Source: Hadesarchaea archaeon (GTDB lineage Archaea > Hadarchaeota > Hadarchaeia > Hadarchaeales > Hadarchaeaceae). From it: a DNA stretch of 41,199 nt. The position numbers and the translations under genes are program-made. The notes below the pieces were generated by a model. It was not told the origin of the DNA. It made no database searches and saw only the letters and a list, made by a program, of their open reading frames with translations. Location: the NCBI GenBank assembly GCA_029259175.1, contig JAPDJH010000004.1:187645-228843 (forward strand), in the 5' to 3' direction. This document shows positions 34,875 to 41,199 of the stretch, in pieces (within the stretch, counting starts at the first letter, position 1; each line of letters begins with the position of its first letter).

Positions 34875-35531
34875 CTACTTTGTTTTCTTTGGTTTAAGCT
34901 TCTGCTTCCCCGTGGGGCAGAGATCGGAGAGAGGACATAAAGAACACTTTGGTCTGAGAGGTCTGCAGATCTCCCGGCCGAAGAGAACTAGCCCCCGGTT
35001 GAGCACGTGCCAGTAGCGGCGCGGAAAGATCTTGGAGAGGGCTGGAGCGACTTCCTCTATTTTTGCGTTAGGCGAAACAAGTCCGAGCCTGCGGCTGATG
35101 CGGTTGACGTGGGTATCGACTGGTATCGCCGGGATTCCAAATCCGTAGCACAGGACTACGTTGGCCGTTTTTGAACCCACACCGGGCAAGCGGGTCAGCT
35201 CATCGAAGTTCCGCGGGACTCTGCCCCCGTACTGCTCGAGCAAGATCTTGGAAATGGCTTGCAGGCGCCGAGCTTTCTGTTTCGGGAAGCCCGCGGGTCT
35301 TATCAGCTTCTCGAGTTTTCTGAGTGGGAGTCTCGCGAGCTCATGAGGGGTGGCAGCTACGGTGAAGAGGGCACGGCTGGCGGCTTCGGTGTTTTCTTCG
35401 CGCGTTCGCTGTGAGAGCACACACGAAACAAGCACTTTGAATGGGTCGTCGTGCCAGGGGTGCTCGAGTTCTCTCCGATAGCGTTTTCTCAAGAAGCTGA
35501 TGAGGCGAGATGCCAATTCGTGCTTTCTCAA
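34875..35531 (-). CDS. nth: Endonuclease III (DNA glycosylase/AP lyase)
   Basis: The 218-residue Nth removes oxidised pyrimidines and cleaves abasic sites. It has the helix-hairpin-helix LPGVGSKTANVVL with catalytic K121, D139 in VDTHVNRISRRLGL, and the [4Fe-4S] loop C189-x6-C196-x2-C199-x5-C205. The start is TTG at 35531, overlapping the stop of the upstream SWIM gene (TTGA); the family begins at this point, while the 44 residues in front of it are out-of-frame SWIM sequence. GGTGG upstream serves as the ribosome binding site. Confidence 0.92.
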   Translation of the reverse strand: MRKHELASRLISFLRKRYRRELEHPWHDDPFKVLVSCVLSQRTREENTEAASRALFTVAATPHELARLPLRKLEKLIRPAGFPKQKARRLQAISKILLEQYGGRVPRNFDELTRLPGVGSKTANVVLCYGFGIPAIPVDTHVNRISRRLGLVSPNAKIEEVAPALSKIFPRRYWHVLNRGLVLFGREICRPLRPKCSLCPLSDLCPTGKQKLKPKKTK

Positions 35532-35938
35532 GGTTCTTCCACCGGCTCTATCACGTAGTAGGCTTGGAGCTTTTCGCAGATGGTTTTGGCCAGCGCGTGA
35601 TAGCACATGTCGACGTCGGCTTTGCCGGGCGCGATGTTCATCACGTAATCCCGGCAGGTGCACATCGTTTTTACGACCTCGTACTCTCCTCCGCGGCCGC
35701 GCACAAACCAGTGGCGACCTCTCTTGATCACCCGGCGCTCTTTTACGGCTTCGAGGGCTCGCTTTCCGCGCCCCCCGTACACATCCATTATTTTTCTTTC
35801 TATTTCAGGGGTTAGGATCGCTCCGGGCTTGAGCATGCCGAACAGCTCTTCTTTTCCTTTGAGAAATGCCTCAGATGGCACGCGATCACCGTTTCCCTTA
35901 GCTAATCTCTCGTTCATTATAATTTCTGCGGTTTCCAT
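35528..35938 (-). CDS. SWIM zinc-finger protein
   Basis: A 136-residue protein ending in a SWIM finger, CxCx16CxH: C93, C95, C112, H114 (MCTCRDYV and DMCYHALA). The first 70 residues are helical and charged (FLKGKEELFGMLKPGAILTP). SWIM fingers bind DNA or protein, and in archaea free-standing versions accompany recombination proteins. The 4-base overlap with nth implies coupled translation and a shared DNA repair role. I start it at ATG 35938; an earlier ATG at 35971 would run into the divergent rsmA gene. Confidence 0.75.
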   Translation of the reverse strand: METAEIIMNERLAKGNGDRVPSEAFLKGKEELFGMLKPGAILTPEIERKIMDVYGGRGKRALEAVKERRVIKRGRHWFVRGRGGEYEVVKTMCTCRDYVMNIAPGKADVDMCYHALAKTICEKLQAYYVIEPVEEP

Positions 35939-35947
35939 AATAATTGC

Positions 35948-36781
35948 GTGGTGAGGGTGGAAGTTCTCCAAGACCTGAAAAAGTATGGGGTGTGGTTGCT
36001 AAAGAGACGAGGACAGCACGTGGTGGTATCCCCGGAGGTGCTCCACCGAATGGCCGAACACGCGGAGGTGGGAAAAAACGATGTGGTGCTGGAGGTCGGG
36101 ACGGGTCTCGGAAATCTCACCGCTGTGCTGGCCGAGCGAGCCAAACACGTCATATCGGTGGAGAAAGATGGCCGGATGCTCGAGCTGGCAAAGCGGAGGG
36201 TCCGGGCGTCCAATGTGACCTTCATTCATGGTGATATCTTCAGAGCAGAGATACCGCGGTTCAATAAGGTAGTGTCCAACATCCCGTACAACATCTCGTC
36301 AAAGCTCACCTTCTGGCTGCTCGAACATCCTTTCGACGTCGGCGTCCTCATGTTCCAGCTGGAGTTCGCGAAACGGCTGGTTGCGGCTCCCGGAACGGCT
36401 CAATACGGCCGACTAACGGTCAACTTTTGGTACAAAGCGGAGGCGGAGGTTCTGGAAGTTCTTCCCCCAGAAGTCTTCTTTCCGCGGCCACGCGTCATGT
36501 CCGCCATAGTGCGTATAAGACGGCGCGCACCGGGTGTGGAGATCAGTGATCAAGAGGTCTTTCAGCGGGTGGTTCGGGCGCTCTTCCAGCACCGGCAACA
36601 GAAAGTCCGGAATGCGCTGGAACACTCCTTTCACGAGATCTTTCCGAAAGCCCGCTTGGACAAACACGAGCGAAGAAAATTTCTGAATGAAAGAATTCAT
36701 CCGAAGCTGCTCGAGAAAAGAGTGTTGCACTTGACGCCGGAGGAAATCGCGGATGTTTCGAATGCCCTAAGCAGAGATTAG
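35948..36781 (+). CDS. rsmA: 16S rRNA dimethyladenosine transferase (KsgA/RsmA/Dim1)
   Basis: A 277-residue SAM-dependent methyltransferase that dimethylates two adjacent adenosines in the terminal 16S rRNA helix. It has the SAM motif VVLEVGTGLGNLTAVLAERA (46-65), acidic ISVEKDGRML, HGDIFRAEIP, and the catalytic NIPYNISSKL at 111-120. LEFAKRLVAAPGTAQYGRLT near 137 is also diagnostic. It begins with GTG at 35948, only 9 bases from the start of the leftward SWIM gene. It is convergent with the EF-2 gene, 5 bases away. Confidence 0.95.
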   Translation: MVRVEVLQDLKKYGVWLLKRRGQHVVVSPEVLHRMAEHAEVGKNDVVLEVGTGLGNLTAVLAERAKHVISVEKDGRMLELAKRRVRASNVTFIHGDIFRAEIPRFNKVVSNIPYNISSKLTFWLLEHPFDVGVLMFQLEFAKRLVAAPGTAQYGRLTVNFWYKAEAEVLEVLPPEVFFPRPRVMSAIVRIRRRAPGVEISDQEVFQRVVRALFQHRQQKVRNALEHSFHEIFPKARLDKHERRKFLNERIHPKLLEKRVLHLTPEEIADVSNALSRD

Positions 36782-36786
36782 TACCC

Positions 36787-38976
36787 CTATTTCTCCATGA
36801 ACTCCTCGGGCTTAGGAGGTTCTGGCTTCAGTCCTTTGCGCTTGCGGGTGTTCTGGATCACCTGCTGCTGGAGTTCGGGGGGCAGTTTCTCGAATTTTGC
36901 GAACTCGGTTGCCCATATGGCGCGGCCCTCGGTCTCGGATCTCAGATCGGCTGCTAGTCCAAAGGAGTTCGCCACCGGGAGGAGGGCCTGGAGCACTATG
37001 ATGTCCTCTTCGGTCTGCATGTCGATTATCCGGCCCCGCCGCCCTTGGATCACCTTGGTTGCTCCGCCCATGAACTCCTGGGGAACCTTGACCTCCAGCT
37101 TCAGCAGGGGTTCGAGCACGATGGGGTCTCCCAAGAGGACGCATGCCAAGATGGGTCTGCGGACAGCAGGGATGATCTGGGCTGGGCCGCGGTGGACCGA
37201 GTCCTCGTGAAGCATTGCGTCCTCTATTATGACCTTGAGGCCCCGGCAAGGCTCGCGCATGAGGGGCCCTTCCTCCACCACGTTCTTGAAGGCCTCGATT
37301 ATGTAGTCCTGAACGTCGCGCATGAACTGGACCCCCTTGGTAGCGTTGATGAGCACGTTGGGGCCGACCACGGCTATCACGTTTCGGGCCAGGTGCGTGT
37401 CCCATCCCAGTTCTCGCAGAAGCGCCGCCCGTTCTTTCCGATCTTGATCGTCCGTGATGCGCTTGTCCTCGATCGCCTTGATGACTTCGGGCTCGAGCGG
37501 TTCCACCGAGATCATGAACCGGTTGTGGCGGTTGGGAGATTTGCCCTCGACGGGTCCGGCGTGCTTGGTGACGGTCTCGCGGTAGACCACGATGGGCTCG
37601 GAAGTCTTTACCTCAAGTCCGGCTTCGCGCAGCTTGTATTCCACGATTTCGAGGTGCACCTCACCCATTCCGGACACCAGATACTCTCCGGTCTCCTCGT
37701 TGATCTTCACGCGGATGTTCGGATCCTCCTTCGCGATTTTGTTGAGACGGTCGACGAGCTTCGGTAGCTCCTGGAAGTTCTTCGGCTCGATTGCCACAGT
37801 GACCACTGGCTCGCTGATGTAGCGGAGCTCCTCGAAGCCCGGGGCGTCAACACCCTCTTCCATCAGGGTCTCTCCAACGACGGCCTCCTTCATCCCGATG
37901 AGGGCCGCGATGTTGCCAGCTGGGACTTTGTCCACTATCACACGATCGGGACCCATGTAGATGGAGACCTGCTGGATCTTGCTCGTTTGCTTGGCGTTCA
38001 ACAGCTTCACGGCTTTTCCTTTCTCGACGGTTCCAGAGAAAATGCGGCCCGTGGAGATGACCCCTGCCTGTTCGTCGACCACGATGTCGGTAATGACCAT
38101 GCACAGCTTGCCGTTCGGGTCGGCGCTGAGCATGGCCTTGCCTATCTCGCTCTCGATGTCACCCTTCCACAGGACGGGGACGCGCTTCTGCTGGGCGGCT
38201 TTTGGATCGGGCAGGTGGCGGATGACCATGTCGAGAACAACCTCGTAGAGTGGGGTGAGCTTGGCGAGTTCCGCTTGGCGGCCCTCTTGGTATGCTTGGT
38301 ATATGTCTTTGAACGAGATGTTCTTCTTTTTCATCTGGGGAATGGAAATCGCCCATTTCTCCTTCGCGGATCCGAAGGCCACGGATCCGTTCTCGACATT
38401 TACCATCCAGTCCGCGGCCACATCCTTGGGGGCAAAACGGCGGATGAGTTCGTTGAACTTGGTTATGAGCTTTGCGAAGCGGGCTTGGATCTCCTCCGGG
38501 GAGAGCTTCAGTTCGGTTATCAATCGGTCGACTTTGTTGATGAACAGAACGGGCTTAGTTCGTTCTTGAAGGGCCTGGCGTGTAACGGTTTCGGTCTGCG
38601 GCATTATTCCCTCCACCGCGTCCATCACGACGATCACGCCGTCGATGGCGCGGAGCGCGCGGGTCACGTCGCCACTGAAGTCCACGTGTCCGGGGGTGTC
38701 GAGCAGGTTGATGAGATATTCGTTTCCCTCATAGGTGTGTGCGAGACTAACGGCCGCGGTTTGGACCGTGATTCCGCGCTGCTGCTCGATGTCTAGGAAA
38801 TCCGTGAAGAGCTGCTCTCCGGCCAGATCGAAGCTGATAATTCCCGAAGCGGCGACGAGCGAGTCCGTGAGAGTGGTTTTTCCGTGGTCGACATGAGCCA
38901 CTATCCCGATGTTACGGATGCGCTCCGGTTTCCACATCAGCTTTATGATCTCCTCGACGTGCTTGTAGCGGCGCAT
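36787..38976 (-). CDS. fusA: Translation elongation factor 2 (aEF-2)
   Basis: The translocation GTPase has 729 residues, the usual archaeal length. GTP motifs are AHVDHGKTTL (27-36), DTPGHVDFSGDV and NKVDRLITEL, with RGITVQTAAVSL as switch 1. The diphthamide site is H595 in DSVHRGPAQIIPAVRRP, so the cell should make diphthamide. ATG at 38976 follows GAGGAGTGAG by 4 bases; the 17-residue upstream extension is noncoding. It lies 47 bases after DUF1512. Confidence 0.97.
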   Translation of the reverse strand: MRRYKHVEEIIKLMWKPERIRNIGIVAHVDHGKTTLTDSLVAASGIISFDLAGEQLFTDFLDIEQQRGITVQTAAVSLAHTYEGNEYLINLLDTPGHVDFSGDVTRALRAIDGVIVVMDAVEGIMPQTETVTRQALQERTKPVLFINKVDRLITELKLSPEEIQARFAKLITKFNELIRRFAPKDVAADWMVNVENGSVAFGSAKEKWAISIPQMKKKNISFKDIYQAYQEGRQAELAKLTPLYEVVLDMVIRHLPDPKAAQQKRVPVLWKGDIESEIGKAMLSADPNGKLCMVITDIVVDEQAGVISTGRIFSGTVEKGKAVKLLNAKQTSKIQQVSIYMGPDRVIVDKVPAGNIAALIGMKEAVVGETLMEEGVDAPGFEELRYISEPVVTVAIEPKNFQELPKLVDRLNKIAKEDPNIRVKINEETGEYLVSGMGEVHLEIVEYKLREAGLEVKTSEPIVVYRETVTKHAGPVEGKSPNRHNRFMISVEPLEPEVIKAIEDKRITDDQDRKERAALLRELGWDTHLARNVIAVVGPNVLINATKGVQFMRDVQDYIIEAFKNVVEEGPLMREPCRGLKVIIEDAMLHEDSVHRGPAQIIPAVRRPILACVLLGDPIVLEPLLKLEVKVPQEFMGGATKVIQGRRGRIIDMQTEEDIIVLQALLPVANSFGLAADLRSETEGRAIWATEFAKFEKLPPELQQQVIQNTRKRKGLKPEPPKPEEFMEK

Positions 38977-39023
38977 GGGACTCACTCCTCTATTGATGAG
39001 TGGTGGAGGCTTAAAAAAACTCC

Positions 39024-40214
39024 TCACCTCACGAGAAGCTGAGTTGACTCGATCGCTTCAGGGCGCCTCTCAGGAGGCAGCGGGAACTTCTTGGGGATTT
39101 GGTCGGGGCGCTGGCCGATGCCGATGGTGTTTCCGATGCCCGCCACGATCACAGTGTCGCCCCGCTTGGTGCGCTCGCGGATGGCCTTCCGAACGCGCTC
39201 CGCTGCAATGCGAGCCCCCTGGGCTAGGCGCTGGTGGAGAGGGGTAATGGCCTCGGTGAAGGACTCCTTGATGACGATGGCGTCGAGCGGGATTCGCAGT
39301 TTGGTGGCTATCTGTTCGATCTTGTACTTCTCGACGGGTGGGCCTCCGATGGCCGCCCCGACGCCCTCGACCACTTCTCCGCTGCGCTCGCCCTCGAGTT
39401 TCCCGGCCGCGTCGATCATGATGATTCGTGCGATTTTCCTGCGTCTCGCCAGCCATTGGACGAGTTCTCCGGGCTTGCCGACGCGGCCACCCGGACCCTT
39501 CGCCTTGATGAGCAGCGCCCTACGGCCCTCTATTTTCGTCTCCGCGTATACGGTATCCTCAACGGGTTCTTTCCATTGAGCCTTCCCGGCCAGCATGGTC
39601 ACGGTGAGGGGACCCACTCCGTCCCCGATGGGCTTGTTTTCAGCGAACGCTCGGGTTGCTTCGAGATATCCTTTTGCGAACTCCTTGAGAAACGGCAGGT
39701 TCATTTGGATGAGCATCGTCAGCTGCAAGTTCTTTGTCTTTTCGGCAAGCAGCATGTAGTGCTTCACCACTCGGTAGAGGACATTGCTTGCGATGGCGCC
39801 CTCCAGAACCATTTCAAGGGAAGCTGCTGCTTCTGGGTCTGCCTTTGGCGCCAGTTGCCGAACAGCATGCTCGAAGCGGCGCTTGCGGACGTCCAAGATG
39901 TGTTCCAGCCGGCGGAGCACGCCCGCGGGGTCGTCGCGCACGGGCTCGATGGCGAAGAACTCCAGCAGGCCGTCGAGCTCTTGGCGAACATCGCGCTTGG
40001 TCCGGCCGTGACGGGCGAAGGCGCGGAGGGCTATGGTCCGGCTCTCGCGGGCCCACTGCTCAAGAACGCGCACCGATTTGCGGAGCTGGCCGATACCGAC
40101 CCGGGCCTGGAGCCACAGCATATGAGGCGTCAGCAACGTGTAGATCAGGCTGAGCAAGATGATGAAGAGCAGGGTCGTGGCGATGTCGATGTCGGGCACG
40201 CCTATCGGATACAT
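39024..40214 (-). CDS. DUF1512 family membrane-associated protein
   Basis: A 396-residue archaeal DUF1512 protein. A single N-terminal transmembrane helix (about 11-34, IATTLLFIILLSLIYTLL) is followed by a long soluble helical region with basic stretches and an alpha/beta C-terminal part (ARIIMIDAAGKLEGERSGEV, GVGAAIGGPPVEKYKIEQIA, VIVAGIGNTIGIGQ). The function is unknown. It is positioned upstream of EF-2 in the same direction, and the pair likely forms an operon. A minus-strand TATA-like TTATATTTA at 40273-40281 is the probable promoter. Confidence 0.85.
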   Translation of the reverse strand: MYPIGVPDIDIATTLLFIILLSLIYTLLTPHMLWLQARVGIGQLRKSVRVLEQWARESRTIALRAFARHGRTKRDVRQELDGLLEFFAIEPVRDDPAGVLRRLEHILDVRKRRFEHAVRQLAPKADPEAAASLEMVLEGAIASNVLYRVVKHYMLLAEKTKNLQLTMLIQMNLPFLKEFAKGYLEATRAFAENKPIGDGVGPLTVTMLAGKAQWKEPVEDTVYAETKIEGRRALLIKAKGPGGRVGKPGELVQWLARRRKIARIIMIDAAGKLEGERSGEVVEGVGAAIGGPPVEKYKIEQIATKLRIPLDAIVIKESFTEAITPLHQRLAQGARIAAERVRKAIRERTKRGDTVIVAGIGNTIGIGQRPDQIPKKFPLPPERRPEAIESTQLLVR

Positions 40215-40255
40215 CTTGATGTGCCGGGTTCAAAAGTGTATCCGTGTGGCCCGAG

Positions 40256-40281
40256 GCTTTAAGGAGGAGCACTAAATATAA
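40256..40281. promoter_or_regulatory. Divergent promoters for DUF1512 and tRNA-Leu
   Basis: CTTTAAGG at 40256-40263 lies about 30 bases before the tRNA-Leu 5' end and is the likelier rightward TATA element. ATTATATTTAG on the minus strand (40272-40282) is placed about 25 bases before a start site suitable for DUF1512. The assignments rest only on spacing. Confidence 0.4.
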
Positions 40282-40291
40282 TTCATCTTGG

Positions 40292-40376
40292 GCGGGGGTG
40301 GCCGAGTCAGGTCAAAGGCGCAGGCTTCAGGAGCCTGTCCCGTAGGGGTTCGGGGGTTCGAATCCCCTCCCCCGCA
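40292..40376 (+). tRNA. tRNA-Leu (CAG)
   Basis: An 85-base class II tRNA. The acceptor GCGGGGG pairs with CCCCCGC. The anticodon stem CAGGC/GCCTG holds the loop TTCAGGA with anticodon CAG. A long variable arm (TCCCGTAGGGGTT region) is present, and the T arm is GGGGG-TTCGAAT-CCCCT. The discriminator is A at 40376 and CCA is not encoded. Confidence 0.95.
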
Positions 40377-40382
40377 CTATTT

Positions 40383-40395
40383 TACCGTTTTTTTC
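40383..40395 (+). terminator. Poly-T terminator after tRNA-Leu
   Basis: A run of seven T (40388-40394) follows the tRNA 3' end by about 12 bases, with an earlier TTTT. This is the usual archaeal terminator form. Confidence 0.6.
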
Positions 40396-40398
40396 AAC

Positions 40399-40440
40399 AT
40401 TGTGAAGTTAACTTTAAATATTTGAACTTGACTTCACAAT
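40399..40440 (+). promoter_or_regulatory. Promoter of the MNT-HEPN pair flanked by a perfect 10-bp inverted repeat
   Basis: ATTGTGAAGT (40399-40408) and its exact complement ACTTCACAAT (40431-40440) are separated by 22 bases containing the TATA-like ACTTTAAATATTTG. A second dyad, AAGTTAACTT, lies at 40405-40414. The arrangement suits autorepression by the winged-helix domain of the gene starting at 40449. Confidence 0.6.
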
Positions 40441-40448
40441 ATGGGAAA

Positions 40449-41027
40449 ATGAAATTTCACGACGTGCTCGAAGAAGTGTTTGGAACTCCGGAGCGGATAA
40501 AAATCCTACGGGTATTGGTAAGTTACCCTAAGGAGTTCACATCGAGAGAACTCTCCGCCCACACAGGTGTCTCCGTCCGCGGCGTCATCGACATCCTTAG
40601 CCTGTTCGAGCGGCACGAGTTTGTCAAGAGCCGTAGGGTTGGGAAGTCCATAGTCTGGAGAATCGACAGAGAACACTGCTTGGTCAAGTCACTCATCGAA
40701 CCGGTCTTCGAGGCAGAGAAAAACCTCATGCACGTCCTGAAGCGGGAGATCTCAGCTATTCTGAGAAAGTATTCGGTTCAAAAGGCGATCGTGTACGGCA
40801 GCATTGCCCGAGGCGACGAGAGGCCAGACAGCGACTTGGATCTGGCACTCTTGGTGAAGAGAAAGGGCAAGTGGGTTGAGCAACTGAAAGCTGAGCTAAG
40901 AGATCGGGTCTTGAGGCGGTTCGGAAACACGCTGTCGATCTTGGTCTACACAACCGCCGAGTTCAAGAAGGCGAAGGGCGCGCTGAAAAAGGAAATAGAG
41001 AGCGGTGTTGTGATGTTCGGTGATTGA
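40449..41027 (+). CDS. Winged-helix/minimal nucleotidyltransferase (MNT) antitoxin
   Basis: At 192 residues the protein fuses an N-terminal winged helix (about 10-75; ERIKILRVLVSYPKEFTSRE, VSVRGVIDILSLFERHEFVK) to an MNT domain. The nucleotidyltransferase signature is GSIARGDERPDSDLDLALLV, with G117-S118, D129 and D131. MNT proteins paired with HEPN toxins neutralise them, in some systems by adding AMP to a HEPN tyrosine. ATG at 40449 is used because an upstream in-frame start at 40422 lies within the promoter dyad. The downstream HEPN gene starts 1 base after the stop. Confidence 0.85.
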   Translation: MKFHDVLEEVFGTPERIKILRVLVSYPKEFTSRELSAHTGVSVRGVIDILSLFERHEFVKSRRVGKSIVWRIDREHCLVKSLIEPVFEAEKNLMHVLKREISAILRKYSVQKAIVYGSIARGDERPDSDLDLALLVKRKGKWVEQLKAELRDRVLRRFGNTLSILVYTTAEFKKAKGALKKEIESGVVMFGD

Positions 41028-41028
41028 G

Positions 41029-41199
41029 ATGGTTGAGGGACAACGGGTCGAAAAACATCTATACTGGAATTGCCTCAGAAAAGCCCGGGAGTACCTCGAA
41101 GGCATGAAGGCCGAGCTAGCAGGCGGGCGCTGGAACATGGCAGTGCTGGCCGGGGTTCACTGCGCGATCTCTGCGTGTGATGCTCTCACAATTTTTTAC
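41029..41199 (+). CDS. HEPN-domain protein, partial (cut by window end)
   Basis: The first 57 codons of an open frame that reaches the last base of the window. VEKHLYWNCLRKAREYLEGM and AVLAGVHCAISACDALTIFY give the two amphipathic helices of a HEPN domain. Its position right after an MNT gene marks it as the toxin of an MNT-HEPN pair. The catalytic R-x4-6-H motif, if present, lies beyond the window, so RNase activity cannot be judged. Confidence 0.75.
   Translation, partial: MVEGQRVEKHLYWNCLRKAREYLEGMKAELAGGRWNMAVLAGVHCAISACDALTIFY

Noticed and set aside
37987-38796. A 269-codon open frame antisense to EF-2
   Set aside because: It is complementary to conserved EF-2 sequence, with no independent start signal or domain.
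39234-40262. A 342-codon open frame antisense to DUF1512
   Set aside because: The opposite strand encodes a recognisable DUF1512 protein; this frame shows no motif and is a shadow.
40273-40280. TAAATATA as the tRNA-Leu TATA box
   Set aside because: It is centred only about 15 bases before the mature tRNA, which would start transcription inside the tRNA. CTTTAAGG further upstream fits better.
1-41199. CRISPR arrays, insertion sequences and rRNA genes
   Set aside because: No regularly spaced repeats, transposase motifs or rRNA core sequences were seen on reading the window.

Overview
This is a chromosomal stretch of an archaeon. The genes include an archaeal TFB, Gar1, S8e, S2, EF-2 with a diphthamide site, deoxyhypusine synthase, isopentenyl phosphate kinase, archaeal RNase J and an archaeal-type GluRS. 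The order eno-rps2-Memo-ipk-fni-rnj-idsA-gltX and the gar1-tfb pair are arrangements I associate with Euryarchaeota in the broad sense. Base composition is moderate, many starts are GTG or TTG, and several promoters sit close enough to the start codon to suggest leaderless mRNAs. I cannot place the organism more precisely; a deep-branching uncultured euryarchaeal lineage would fit. No rRNA, CRISPR array, IS element or prophage is visible, and no gap between genes exceeds 300 bases.

Layout. 1-940: two identical 16-bp palindromes and a CofE-family ligase. 1025-3862: a four-subunit pyruvate/2-oxoacid:ferredoxin oxidoreductase operon. 3859-5565: a secreted, membrane-anchored two-domain phospholipase-D-like protein with calcium-type repeats and a cytoplasmic GYF_2 domain. 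5650-9016: an SMC-ScpA-ScpB operon whose SMC is only 732 residues and has no recognisable hinge. 9066-11003: rps8e, DUF488, an unknown protein and DUF211. 11110-13771: gar1 and tfb, the latter carrying a 501-residue intein with an unusual C-terminus. 13990-15054: a LAGLIDADG/winged-helix protein that looks like a composition chimera. 15114-16784: a COG3044-type ATPase. 16831-17410: tRNA-Pro and a RelE-type toxin-antitoxin pair. 17610-27993: a long co-directional run for glycolysis, translation, isoprenoid lipid synthesis, RNA decay and tRNA charging, ending in an Lrp regulator, a small protein and ribose-1,5-bisphosphate isomerase. 27953-30512: a regulator divergent from a membrane protein/wHTH/MinD-like module. 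30509-32425: an EF-Tu-barrel protein, deoxyhypusine synthase and an HD nucleotidase. 32408-35938: acetyl-CoA synthetase, a small membrane protein, endonuclease III and a SWIM protein. 35948-40214: RsmA, EF-2 and DUF1512. 40292-41199: tRNA-Leu, then a winged-helix/MNT plus HEPN toxin-antitoxin pair cut by the window end.

How it fits together. The isoprenoid genes (ipk, fni, idsA) make and elongate C5 units for archaeal lipids through the isopentenyl-phosphate route. Por and Acs meet at acetyl-CoA, so the cell can interconvert acetate, acetyl-CoA and pyruvate. SMC-ScpAB handles chromosome folding. The strongest leads for something undescribed are the hinge-less SMC with a hairpin over its ribosome binding site, the PLD/GYF surface protein, the intein ending Arg-Asp, the LAGLIDADG-wHTH chimera beside it, the membrane/wHTH/MinD module, and the MNT-HEPN pair with its 10-bp inverted repeat around the promoter.
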